This document shows, piece by piece, positions 47,901 through 55,568 of a stretch of DNA of 64,000 nt. The notes beneath the pieces are model-generated. The model was not told the origin of the DNA, did not search any database, and saw only the letters and a program-made list of their open reading frames with translations. The stretch's first letter is position 1. The number at the start of each line of letters is the position of its first letter. Both the position numbers and the translations under genes were made by a program. The DNA lies in assembly GCA_030248225.1 (NCBI GenBank), contig JASANE010010140.1, forward strand, positions 1-64,000. The letters run 5' to 3'. The DNA is from Trileptium ribeirensis (taxonomy: Eukaryota; Nematoda; Enoplea; Enoplida; Thoracostomopsidae).

Positions 47901-50900
47901 TTTTTTGTGTGTGTGCGTCGTTTAAGTGAAAAAAATAAATGTTAAACACTTTCAATATGAGAATATGCTACACCTCTCCGAATGAGTTAACCAACTGTTA
48001 TGGGCATCTATCTGTTTTGTTAATATGACGTTAATATGAGCAAATTATATAGGAATTATTAGCCTCAATTACATTTTGTAGAGCAATTCGCTGATGGAAG
48101 CACGCAAATGCTCGTGCGATAACACGGCTTGGCACGGTTCCTAAGTTGCGCAACAAACAACCGCCGGCAGCTACCAGCCAGTCCAACAAACTTTACAAAA
48201 TTTTCCGTTGGAATTCAACAATAGCGAACAAAGAAATTTTGAGCATACAATCGAACTATCATTAGCAAGAAAGCAAATTACATCACCAGCCACTAGTTAC
48301 TCGCAAAGTGAAGGGAAACAGGACTAGCCTGACTGCTCTGAACTTAGTTACCATTTCGATTACGTCGTTCCAAACTCTGCAGAGCCTCTCTAGTCTCATG
48401 AAGATCACTCTCTAGCTGTTGTACACCGAAAATACTTCACTGAAAACACTACGGTCATTAATCTGACGGACGAAGAAGAAAATCACAAACCATATGCTTA
48501 TTACGAAAAAAGAAACATTGTAATGGTTATCGTCATAACAATGGAACAATACTACTGACAAACACAACGCATGACCTAAAATGGTCTTATTATATAGTGG
48601 AATAATGCCGATATGCAAATTAAGAAAATACACAAAGGTACCAGAAAATATCAACAAGTTTACAATCAGCATAGTATTAACGAACTTTGTGCCGCTAATC
48701 CCAAAATCTTGAAGTCATCATCAAAATATCATAAAACCAACAAATTACCTGCATACAGTGAATTGCCAAGCCAGGACCGGTAAACAATTTTTTGTGACAA
48801 ATATGGCATTTGAAATGCTTTGCTTTCTGGTGCTGTATCAGGATTTTCTCATCGTCAAACTCGCGATTGCAATACCTATAATACGACCACAATGCAGACG
48901 TATATGTATTACACATTAACCATCATTTCAAAAACAATGTTGTAATGCCAACATCAAGTTTCTAATTTGAGTCATGTTTCAATATTCATGAAAAAGAGAA
49001 ACCTCAAGTTTATAGGTATATATATGCAGCAAACATTAATGGTGAAATTTTAGTTGGTAAGCTTAAGGTCACAAGCTCCATTTCAAAAATGCGCGAAAAC
49101 TTATGTTAACGAATGATAATCAAATTGGAGTTTTACATACAAGTAAAATCATTATTTTATCATTTCTCTAGAAACACTAAATTTACAAAATATATAAATG
49201 TTGGAAATTATATAGGTATATAATAGATAGCACTATCCATTATTACGTAGGTTTCACACGGAATAATTGCATCTAAGAAAATACCGATATATATATATAC
49301 ATACATATATATGTTACAGACAGCAAGAGTTTATTAGAGAAGAGTAGGACACTTCCCTGCAGTCACATGTTAGCCCGTGTTTGATGATACGTGCGTTTTC
49401 GGCCTGACCACCTTCCCCAGTTTTTTGAGAGGGATCGAGATGCCCCTATTTTCCCCCCATTTTTTGAGGGGTGTAGCTCGGACCCCCCCCATTTCTGGGG
49501 GAGGGGGTCGGTTTATAGGCAGGTCCGACTTTCCCCCAAAAAACCGGGGGTCCGACCTACCCCTCAGAAACTGGGGAGGTCAGGCCGAAAACGCCCGTGT
49601 CACCTAACACGGGCTAACATGTGAGTGCAGGGAAGTGTCATACTCATCCCTACTGCACTATTGCAGATAGTAGCCGGAATTCTGGGCCTGTTTCCCGTTA
49701 CGGCGAAAATTATGTTCCAGTTGCTGTTCCGCTGTAATACCTCAACTTGAATTCTAGTTAAAGTCAGATTTGTCAATTTCTTCCACAATTTGCTTCATTT
49801 GTGGTCATACCAGACACTGTTATAATGTACACCGAACGATAGAACAAACAACGTCATTTCGTAACCACACGAAACAATTTTAACTATAGAAAACCAATAG
49901 TGTCACGGCAACACATCAAGGGCAACGTAACTGCCGTTTTCAGTAAGTATATTTCAATACAACAGTGCCTTTATTCCTTCATTAATTTATGCACTATATA
50001 TACTAGTAAACGTAATAAATTACAAAAAGCGAGAGGAGCAACAAGCAAAGTATTTGGTATAAAGGTGTGTATATGTGACTCAACTATTTAATCAATTTAT
50101 AATAAGTATCACGTTTTAGGCATTTGATGTCAAATCCACCATAAAAAAGTTCGCTAGCTAAAAGAAATTAGCTAATTAGGAACATCAACTAATTAGCTAA
50201 TAAATTACCTAATTAATTAGCAACCATGATAAAATCATAGAGCTTTAAAAGCCACATATTCATAATCAGCCACATTGAAAACCCCCGAGCGCAACAAATT
50301 AGCAATTTTGAAGTGACTTGAAAATTTGCATAAAATTACCTAATTAGCTAGTTACTTAACCTACTAATTAGCACATACAGCCAGGTTTTAGAACTTCAGA
50401 AATGCCATATTCGTGATCAGCGACATAGAAAACCCCCGGGTGCAATTTATTTTTAATTCATCAGCACTTTGAAAATTTGCAAACAATTAGTTAATTAACA
50501 ATTAATTAGTAATTAGCTAATTAACAATTAATTAGCATTTTAACTTCCTCGAATAGTAAATAAGCACCAGATTCAAAATCACCACGGCGAGATGTAGGAT
50601 ATGCACCAAAATAATAATAACACTATTTATTGAAAAATATACAATTTTTGTTTGAAATTGCAAAAATGGGCTAACAAGCTTAACTAATTAATTAGGTAAT
50701 TACTAATTAACTAAAGCAAATTTTGACAAAATCTATATGTCTTGCACCTGTCCAATATTAGGCCTTTCAAACAAATAAGGTTTTTTAAATCGGCCCAGTA
50801 GTTATTGAGCAGTTCAACGGACGGACGGACAGACAGTGAAGAATTTTCCCCCTCTGACGAAAACAAAAACGCTTCGCTCTTCTTAATAAAGTTTTAAAAC

Positions 50901-52497
50901 CACGTTGCGGTTCCCTTTAAATTTACAGTTCTGGCTGTTGCTAATTTGTATTCCCACATATAAAATTTCCATGTATATCCAAAACCTAAAGGCTTGTTTT
51001 GTGGAGAAGCGATATAAATAAACACTCGTATAGAGCCTTGATATCTCTAGAGAATGAACCAAATTTGGCTGAAATATTTGCACCGATTGCCGAGATACAA
51101 GCAGAAAAACTTATTTTGTCTAATATATACCTTTTGACCCATCAGGATCATTTCGGCCCCTTTTACGGAGGATACAACTGTAACCAGTTTTCGTGCCTAA
51201 ATTAAGGGCATACACTGAGTATTCAAACTATCGCATGAGCTATCGCGCGACACAATTGGATATATAACAAATTTCTGCGTTGGTTGAAACAATAAAAATT
51301 CACAAACTTACAGTGCCTAACACGTTATTAATCCACTCAGCTGGTTAACCCATAATGTAGCGTCCCAATAGAAGAAGAAACAAGCTGATAAAACACTGAA
51401 GTGACATTATGCAGTCATCGTTAACACTGGCAAAAGATACGCTACCGCGAACCTGGTCTTGATATCGAACGAAGCCTATTTCATCTAACCTTGGCTATTA
51501 TATTAAGTACGTGGGGCGACTTTACGCATAATAGCGATAGTGTAACCATAGCATCTCACTCACATAACACCAAAAATCCTCATATTGATTGGGAAACTAT
51601 GAGTTTTGAGAGTTTACGACAATAGTCCTATAGACCAAATCGAAATTTTCAAAATGCCGCCAGGCCTTTCTCGTATTCCTCCAGTAACCAAAAAAGCCAG
51701 TCAGTACATTAAGTGCGAATTTCAGCATTCGTTCTGAAAATTTTCGGGCACAAAATCATCTATGGTGTAAGCATATTTATAAAAGCGTCCGATCATCTAT
51801 TTACATAACGGGCCGAATAATGATTCGGAGAGGCCGGATCATACATCAATACAGCTCCAAAAAATATGTATATACTCAAGTAACTACATACTTCAAACTC
51901 CCCAAATCCATAACTGAATATCTAAACGCTAGTTTTATAACAGCAGAATACTGGCATACCAAAGGAGATGGATTAACCGCTCCTTTAAAAATCCACCCAT
52001 GATGGCGAGATTTCACCATGTCCGTCCCTCCCACTCGGCCGAAACCCCCAAGTCCAACTTAATTCAAAATTTATTGTCTCTAAATTGAAATATTGAGGGG
52101 AACGTTTTTCATGCCCAATGAAATGATGGTGAGATAGCGCGAAGCGTGCTGCGACACACAATTAGGCGTAAAATGTATATATAAGCCAAACAGTGTCACG
52201 ATCTTCACTAAATTATCAATAGCTCTAGGTAACTATAGTTAAATCAGACAACTATATATATATATATACATCACAAAACACAACAATCGGGACCATGTAA
52301 AGTTTCGCCACCCCCACGGTGATTATATAAAGCTTTGTCTCTCAAAACATAAGCTTAGCAATAGTTAACAATCCACATCAGATTTTTAATCTACAGCACA
52401 ACTCACTCGTTACTCACTGTTATACAGAAAAGCTTGACATGATTCAATAATCTTACCAACACCATGGTTTTAAAACCTTCTTCTTCTTGCGACCCAT
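18647..52497 (-). CDS. ZNF207: ZNF207/BuGZ orthologue, nine exons, terminal exon not found
   Basis: This is the host gene of the window. Exons on the minus strand: 52497-52457, 48875-48749, 39052-38920, 35708-35472, 35030-34897, 31999-31700, 28357-28068, 26096-26026 and 18733-18647. They add up to 1420 bases in one frame (473 codons plus one base), and every junction has GT/AG. The start is [14 protein letters not shown], the family's signature N-terminus. Two C2H2 zinc fingers follow, then a Pro/Met/Gly-rich low-complexity middle. A GLEBS motif (PEDDISL then [10 protein letters not shown]) spans exons 6 and 7, and the tail is Gly/Met-rich. In animals BuGZ binds and stabilises the checkpoint protein Bub3 through GLEBS, binds spindle microtubules and promotes kinetochore-spindle assembly. 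Human ZNF207 is about 480-490 aa, so only a short last exon is missing. Confidence 0.95.
19430..20370. repeat. Repeat family A, copy 2 (intron 8)
   Basis: It starts ctctatcgagattgca like copy 1 and carries the same cgatagc/gtcgatat inverted pair. It then has two modules with gtttcccatgcc...aaaacc and ccgcccaagacgtcagag (about 19590 and 19945), each followed by catttatcattttactatg-aaataaaa. It closes with aaaatcggttaaggcgttctcg near 20310 and a cacacacgcacac run. Confidence 0.7.
20688..21438. mobile_element. Non-autonomous hAT-type element, copy 2 (intron 8)
   Basis: It starts CAGGGAATAAAGGAAC and ends CCGGTAACTCCCTG, so the CAGGG termini match the copy at 15486-17405. The internal sequence aligns with that copy from start to end. 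The flanks atagttac and aatgttac match at six of eight positions, consistent with an eroded 8-bp target duplication. At 751 bp with no transposase ORF, it was probably mobilised by an enzyme encoded elsewhere. Confidence 0.72.
23504..23550. repeat. Short perfect tandem duplication
   Basis: A unit of about 22 bp (gggggcacatcgtttttgcc...) occurs twice back to back within a GC-rich patch of intron 8. It looks like a recent slippage or duplication. Confidence 0.6.
26026..26096 (-). CDS. ZNF207: BuGZ exon 8 (short Met/Asn-rich exon)
   Basis: The exon reads [15 protein letters not shown], then RSSPGQS. The acceptor is TTATTGTAG and the donor TCAG/GTACAA. It is phase 2 in and phase 1 out, which agrees with exons 7 and 9. 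Confidence 0.85.
27888..28050. mobile_element. TIR-MITE family M, 5' fragment (intron 7)
   Basis: The sequence shares the block gactttccaaat...cccatgttcgtgag, then cggccgaaac-like and tttatgttttttgtttgcaaat segments with the full copies at 30007 and 53357. The 3' half is missing. It ends about 20 bases from the exon 7 donor. Confidence 0.75.
28068..28357 (-). CDS. ZNF207: BuGZ exon 7 (second half of GLEBS, Gln/Met-rich)
   Basis: The exon opens with [12 protein letters not shown], the second half of the GLEBS motif with its conserved adjacent Glu pair. A Met/Pro/Gln-rich region with a QQSQQQQ run follows. The acceptor is AATATTCAG and the donor GAT/GTGAGT, phase 2. A partial MITE copy lies just behind the donor in intron 7. 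Confidence 0.93.
29020..29335. mobile_element. TIR-MITE family M, degenerate copy (intron 6)
   Basis: The order of blocks follows the full copies: ggggtggt...cttttccaatccccatgttcg, taaacattaattacca, ttgaagatggggcccc, ctccacttttcggaagactgg. Many substitutions show it is older than the copy at 30007. Confidence 0.65.
30007..30378. mobile_element. TIR-MITE family M, full copy (372 bp, intron 6)
   Basis: The ends are inverted repeats: CTGGCCTATCCACAG on the left and CTGGCTTGTCCACAG reading inward from the right. The interior has G/C-run blocks near both ends and an AT-rich middle without an ORF. It matches the copy at 53357-53732 almost throughout. The superfamily is unclear because the target duplication cannot be fixed. 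Confidence 0.85.
30737..30945 (+). pseudogene. BEL/Pao-type reverse transcriptase fragment
   Basis: The frame from 30737 reads [12 protein letters not shown], then [10 protein letters not shown] and [19 protein letters not shown]/Pao reverse transcriptases have the matching blocks: R-F-x-R-V-P-F-G, SPFLL-x-A-x-I-x-x-H, and YVDD followed by a small-residue-rich turn. The catalytic YVDD reads YVDI, the SPF of the palm is damaged, and TGA at 30851-30853 interrupts the frame. It is a short dead relic within intron 6, antisense to BuGZ. Confidence 0.62.
31700..31999 (-). CDS. ZNF207: BuGZ exon 6 (first half of GLEBS motif)
   Basis: A Ser/Ala/Gly-rich stretch with RPTFPAY is followed by a polar segment. 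The exon closes on [11 protein letters not shown], the first half of the Bub3-binding GLEBS motif (IHPDEDISL in vertebrates). The acceptor is CTATTTTAG and the donor CTG/GTTAGG, both phase 0. The donor's +4/+5 bases deviate from the consensus. Confidence 0.93.
32000..34896 (-). other. BuGZ intron 5
   Basis: No gene is visible. The stretch 33400-34000 carries two similar segments ending in aaaacgtgaa...tttatgt-aaaaaa and gcacgaacggttgtcgagat (near 33610 and 33775), a local duplication. A GC-rich hairpin (CCACCTTCGGTGG) lies at about 34074-34086. A short T-rich pair (ccctttgcaag / ttttttgggcttc) lies near 32170-32215. Confidence 0.5.
34897..35030 (-). CDS. ZNF207: BuGZ exon 5 (Pro/Ala-rich, basic end)
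   Basis: The exon reads [18 protein letters not shown] and ends with the charged segment [12 protein letters not shown]. It was found because exon 4 (phase 1) cannot join exon 6 (phase 0) directly. This exon is phase 1 in, phase 0 out, and restores the frame. The acceptor is TTGATGCAG and the donor AAAG/GTTTTT. Confidence 0.82.
35472..35708 (-). CDS. ZNF207: BuGZ exon 4 (charged linker and Pro/Met/Gly-rich repeats)
   Basis: A short acidic and Lys-rich linker is followed by repeated [16 protein letters not shown] units. The same low-complexity region in vertebrate BuGZ drives its phase separation. The acceptor is CGTTTTAG and the donor CCGG/GTAATT, phase 1. Reading on without splicing meets a stop within three codons, which supports the donor. 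Confidence 0.9.
37560..37800. repeat. Repeat family C, copy 1 (intron 3)
   Basis: The copy reads gagcgaagc, cgaagcgtttttattttctg, gtccgtccgttcg, accgattttaaaaaac, ttgtttgaaag, and then a run of taattag pieces. The same order occurs in reverse complement at 50160-50885. No ORF. Confidence 0.7.
38920..39052 (-). CDS. ZNF207: BuGZ exon 3 (post-finger conserved block)
   Basis: The acceptor is TTTATGTAG. The exon reads [15 protein letters not shown], then a variable patch, then [13 protein letters not shown], close to the family block after the fingers (VHKETIDAVPNAIP and IYGMEGIPEKD in vertebrates). The donor is G/GTAGGT, phase 1. It lies 9.7 kb from exon 2. Confidence 0.94.
39590..39835. repeat. 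Repeat family D, copy 1 (intron 2)
   Basis: GC-richer sequence with cccatacgaccccggctatc, then taacctc, ggagcttag, a cgcttcac block, gttgcgcacgt and a ctgaggtc/tgaggtc block. The same blocks in the same order appear at 61515-61745. Confidence 0.65.
42288..42590. repeat. 152-bp tandem duplication (intron 2)
   Basis: A unit starting aaacggcagatccggttgtc at 42288 repeats from 42440 with only a few differences (for example gtcggtata versus gtcggaata). Its end, caaacctataattt, recurs once more near 42640 as tacctataatttcg. The high identity points to a recent duplication. Confidence 0.85.
44862..44945. repeat. (TA)n microsatellite
   Basis: An almost pure AT dinucleotide tract of about 84 bases, interrupted once by TAC near 44893, within intron 2. 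Open frames here with Tyr-Ile repeats are artefacts of the tract. Confidence 0.95.
47263..47505 (+). CDS. Unassigned short peptide, possible transposon-gene fragment
   Basis: The 80-codon frame carries a well-ordered segment, [19 protein letters not shown], then KVVEYPIN and [11 protein letters not shown]. Its aromatic, beta-rich pattern is unlike the random frames around it. I do not recognise a family. It lies in intron 2, antisense to BuGZ, without clear splice sites. It could be a relic of a transposon protein or chance. Confidence 0.35.
   Translation: MCVVVFARVLRPTPLSKPYPQCNLSHEIPQLDQFSVGQFYAVFWHQPRTYYWGKVVEYPINDKPTVVKLKFYIVRNLERS
48749..48875 (-). CDS. ZNF207: BuGZ exon 2 (C2H2 zinc fingers 1 and 2)
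   Basis: The acceptor is TATTATAG. The exon completes finger 1 (YCNREF ... HQKAKH) and carries most of finger 2 (CHICHKKLF ... HCMQ). The last His of finger 2 comes from exon 3. The donor is CAG/GTAATT, phase 0. This N-terminal zinc-finger region is the most conserved part of the protein, and the family's microtubule binding maps to it. Confidence 0.96.
49347..49640. mobile_element. Foldback MITE with long inverted repeats and TA duplication (intron 1)
   Basis: The left arm, gacacttccctgca then cacatgttagcccgtgtt and gcgttttcggcctgacc, returns in reverse complement at the right end up to 49640. The arms pair over more than 90 bases each, with G/C runs in the loop. TA at 49345-49346 and 49641-49642 flanks the element, as expected for Tc1/mariner-type insertion. 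No ORF of its own is supported. Confidence 0.85.
50160..50885. repeat. Repeat family C, copy 2, inverted (intron 1)
   Basis: In reverse complement it reads gaagagcgaagcgtttttgt, gtccgtccgtccg, gccgatttaaaaaacc, ttgtttgaaagg, and then many taattag/ctaattag pieces, matching the copy at 37560-37800 in order. The taattag-rich part extends left to about 50160. The ggacggacggacagac run is at 50818-50833. Confidence 0.7.
51985..52090. mobile_element. TIR-MITE family M, short fragment (intron 1)
   Basis: It shares ccatgtccgtcc, cccactcggccgaaaccccc and the following taattc...ttgtctctaaat segment with the full copies. Both ends are missing. Confidence 0.6.
52457..52497 (-). CDS. ZNF207: BuGZ exon 1 (start codon, basic N-terminus)
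   Basis: ATG is at 52497-52495. The exon encodes the Lys-rich start and the first Cys of zinc finger 1 (CW). The donor after TGTTG is GTAAGA at 52456. It ends in phase 2, completed by the first base of exon 2. No clear core promoter is visible in the 500 bases upstream. Confidence 0.95.
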
Positions 52498-53184
52498 TAT
52501 TGAATGCACTAATTTGAAATATATACAGTTAGTAGTAATATACACTAAATGCAGATAGAGAATTGTAGCAGTGCGTATTACTATTGTATTGCGAGTGATT
52601 ATTATAAAATTCAAAATAGAGCTTTCCACTAACCACATGTATACGACAGGTCAGCTGTATATTAAAAGCAGCAATTGTGCTTATTTGTAGTACGTATTGA
52701 AGTCATAAAATTATGTTTGTATTTCTACCTCCACTAAGCAAAATAAAGAAAGTTTCGAAATTTTTATATCACAACTTTTAACAAAAGTTATGGTGTCACG
52801 TTGTAGGCACTTAGCTTACTTGGTACATACCACGTAAAAACTGTTACAATGGGGCAACTATTAAACCCTATATAGATTCATGCTATCTCTCCAGGTGGCT
52901 ATAAATTGAAAGATGAGTAGTCTCCTGCAGCGTCCCCGGGAACTAACAACATACCAATGTAGTTTGAAACAATGAAACCAAAGTGTGCACCGCGTGAAAT
53001 AACCCCAGAAGACAACAGACATCTCCAACATGCGAGAAACTCAACAAGTCGATATTTTTAATTTTTTTGGAAATTTTAAACTTTTCTGTATAGCACGAAA
53101 ACGACTGCACTGGTAAAAAGTGCTTGTTAAGTTTGTATCACAAAATTGAGGCTCTCGGTGGGATGATGAGAGATGCTACAAAGA
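52498..53184. other. Upstream region of BuGZ
   Basis: No TATA box or other sure promoter element is visible. A segment at about 53085-53180 (agcacgaaaacgactgcactg ... ggtgggatgatgagagatg) has a diverged partner at about 55785-55880. The LINE therefore sits between two copies of the same unclassified sequence. Confidence 0.4.
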
Positions 53185-53356
53185 GCGCGTTGACATTTCA
53201 CATATGTCATTTCGCAGTTTTGAGTACCAGTATCGATGGTCGATCCGTCACACTGATGATCCTGTATCGCTCGGCACAATCATCACTTCCTGAGCTCTAT
53301 ATGGACTTCGCTCAAATGATGTCGTTGCTTGGAATCCATAACTCTGATCAGCAAGT
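53185..53356 (+). pseudogene. CR1/L2-like LINE, endonuclease fragment (5' part)
   Basis: The frame reads FAVLSTSIDGRSVTLMILYR, then LPELYMDFAQMMSLL, which matches the middle of the apurinic-type endonuclease domain of non-LTR retrotransposons, just before the conserved GDFN motif. The element is 5'-truncated here. It is interrupted by a MITE and resumes at 53733. Confidence 0.8.
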
Positions 53357-53732
53357 CTGGCCTGTCCACAGGGGGGTGGGGGACCCCCACTTTCCAAATC
53401 CCCCATGTTCGTGAGATTTGCCCCGCGTCCGTCCTCCCCACTCGGCCGAAACCCCCATGCTCAACTAATCCAAAAAATTTTTGTCTGAAAATTTATATAT
53501 ATATTTTGTTTGCAAATTGTTTTTTAAACATAAATTAGCACTATCTATAATGCTAAAATATCGTTTTTAGCTTGAAAATACATTTACAGTAGTAAAAATG
53601 TATGAAAATACGGCAATATTTAGTATTTTTAAGCAAAATTTATATCCTCCCTTTTAATTTTCCCTCGAGAATGAACATGGGGGCCCCCGAAGTTCCTCCC
53701 CCCCACTTTTCGGAGGGCTGTGGACAGGCAAG
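53357..53732. mobile_element. TIR-MITE family M, full copy inserted in the LINE (376 bp)
   Basis: The ends are CTGGCCTGTCCACAG and, reading inward from the right, CTTGCCTGTCCACAG. The body matches the copy at 30007-30378. It splits the LINE endonuclease immediately before its GDFN motif, so it inserted after the LINE. The string gcaag occurs on both sides (53351-53355 and 53728-53732), a possible target duplication that overlaps the right terminus. Confidence 0.88.
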
Positions 53733-53948
53733 CTAGTTATGGGCGACTTTAACATTCAAGTCGCCATCGATACGTTTACTATATTGAATGACTCTTTCGG
53801 TCTCACTCAACATGTGAGAGGACCGACACATGACTGTGGCAACACATTATTAGATCTCGTACTGTCGTTCACCGATAGTAATCTCGTGTCTAATGTTAAC
53901 ATTAGTGACTATGTTATCTCAGATCATAGCCTAGTGCAGTTCTCCTGA
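53733..53948 (+). pseudogene. CR1/L2-like LINE, endonuclease fragment (3' part)
   Basis: LVMGDFN is the metal-binding motif of the endonuclease. SFGLTQHVRGPTH, LLDLVLSF and ISDHSLVQF follow in the expected order, ending with the catalytic SDH. A stop follows at 53946-53948. After it, linker-like coding sequence runs on in broken frames to about 54430. Confidence 0.88.
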
Positions 53949-54429
53949 ACTGTCGTCTCAGCGTAAAAGTACGAACTGTTGACATTCGCTATAAAAACCG
54001 GGCCTCTATTAATGCAGACCACTTTCGGCAAGCTTTGTCGCTGACTTCTCTACCGACGAACGGCACACATGGTGACCGTACAAACTACTTTTATAATACA
54101 CTATCGTCTATAGTTGATGCTCTTGTCCCCATAAAAACAAAACTGTCCGCGACCGTCCAGAATGTCCCTGGTTTGACACTAAATGTCACGTATCAAAATT
54201 TCCACTAAGAAAGCATGAACGCCTGTGGCGTCGACACCCGAGCCAACAGAACAGGAGTCAGTACTGTAAGCGGAGGTACCGTGAACTCTGTCAGCGCAAA
54301 CTAAACGAGCTCTGGAGCGACTATTTGGAGTTGCCAACTGTAGGAAATGGACTGTTATAAACACCATACTGAATCGCAAGAGCCAGGCAACATTATCGGC
54401 TGGGCGAATTGCAGGCTTTGCAACACATT

Positions 54430-55278
54430 TCGCTGACAAAATCGCTGGAGTTTCCCCGAAGTCATTTGAATGGTTCAAGTCCTACTTGACAGACCGTTGT
54501 CAACATGTGCAAATAGGCAAATCACTATCGAAATCGACAAACCTTGTTAGTGGCGTACCACAGGTAGTGTTATTCGTCCCACACTCTTCAACATAGCAAT
54601 CGCTCCTGTTGCTGAAATAATCGTCGAAGCGGGTCTTCTGCTCATTGCTATGGTGACGATATTCAAATATACAGACATTTTGACGCCGATGGCCTTAACC
54701 ATGTGGTCGAGTCTCTGCAGAAACTGTTGTTGTCGTTACGGCACTGGTTCTACAACAATAAACTCAAACTAAACGAGTCTAAAACTGGACTCATCTACTT
54801 CTCTCGTCGCCATTTCCCTGGCATACCACTACAAGTCAACGATATTACTATTCACTCTTCATCGAGCCTCAAAATACTCGGTGTTGTGCTGAACAGCAGA
54901 CTAAGTTTTGTCAAACACATGGCTGAATTGTTAAGTTCATGCACTTGGAAACTCCGCGAGATTGGTCGGACGCGACAACTCTTAGATGTCGAAACGGCGA
55001 AAAACATCGTACGGGCTTTTGTAATGTCCCGTATCGACTACCGCAACGCATTGTACTGTGGCTTGCCCACGACAAATCTACAACCAGTGCGTCGTTTACC
55101 ACATAATGGGGCCAGAATTCTTTCTGGTACGCGACGCTGCGAACACAGAAGAACTATGCTGCATGAGCTACACTGGTTGCCACTTGACCTGCGAATTCGA
55201 TACAAAGTACTCCTGCTGGTTCACAAAGCTCTGACGTCAAACAGCCCTGCATACATTGCTGAAATGTTGTACCTATAA
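54430..55278 (+). pseudogene. CR1/L2-like LINE, reverse transcriptase remnant and C-terminus
   Basis: Near 54460 a palm segment appears (FEWFKSYLTDRCQHVQIG, then SGVPQ with damaged downstream bases), joined directly to the endonuclease linker. The fingers and early palm motifs are missing, so there is an internal deletion. The YADD region near 54650-54690 is frame-broken. The clean frame 54703-55278 covers the end of the palm and thumb (NNKLKLNESKTGLIYF, LGVVLNSRLSF) and the C-terminal domain (ILSGTRRCEHRRTMLHELHW). The element cannot be active. Confidence 0.9.
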
Positions 55279-55568
55279 ACCGCAACTCGCTTAGCCAATG
55301 CAAGAGTTTTGCGCGTTGACGTCACACGGAATAACAGTTTCTGGTTCATCGGCCCGTCCTCATGGAACAGATTGCCATGTAGGCTTCGTGACAGTGCTTT
55401 AAACGTTCCTGAAGTTAAATCTAAGTTAAAGATATTTCTGTTTCCGCAGGTCTTACTTTCATAATCTCAAAAATTGTATTGTTGTTAATTGTTATATCGT
55501 ATCCAGCGCATTTGCAACGCTATATGCGAAAAGGGCGCTTTATAAATGCCTTATTATTATTATTATTA
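55279..55568 (+). repeat. LINE 3' end with (TTA)n tail
   Basis: The 3' untranslated region closes with agggcgctttataaatgcc followed by repeated TTA to about 55568. This short-repeat tail behind a gcgcttt-type end is characteristic of CR1/L2-group elements in many invertebrates. It replaces a poly(A) tail and fixes the orientation as plus. Confidence 0.85.
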
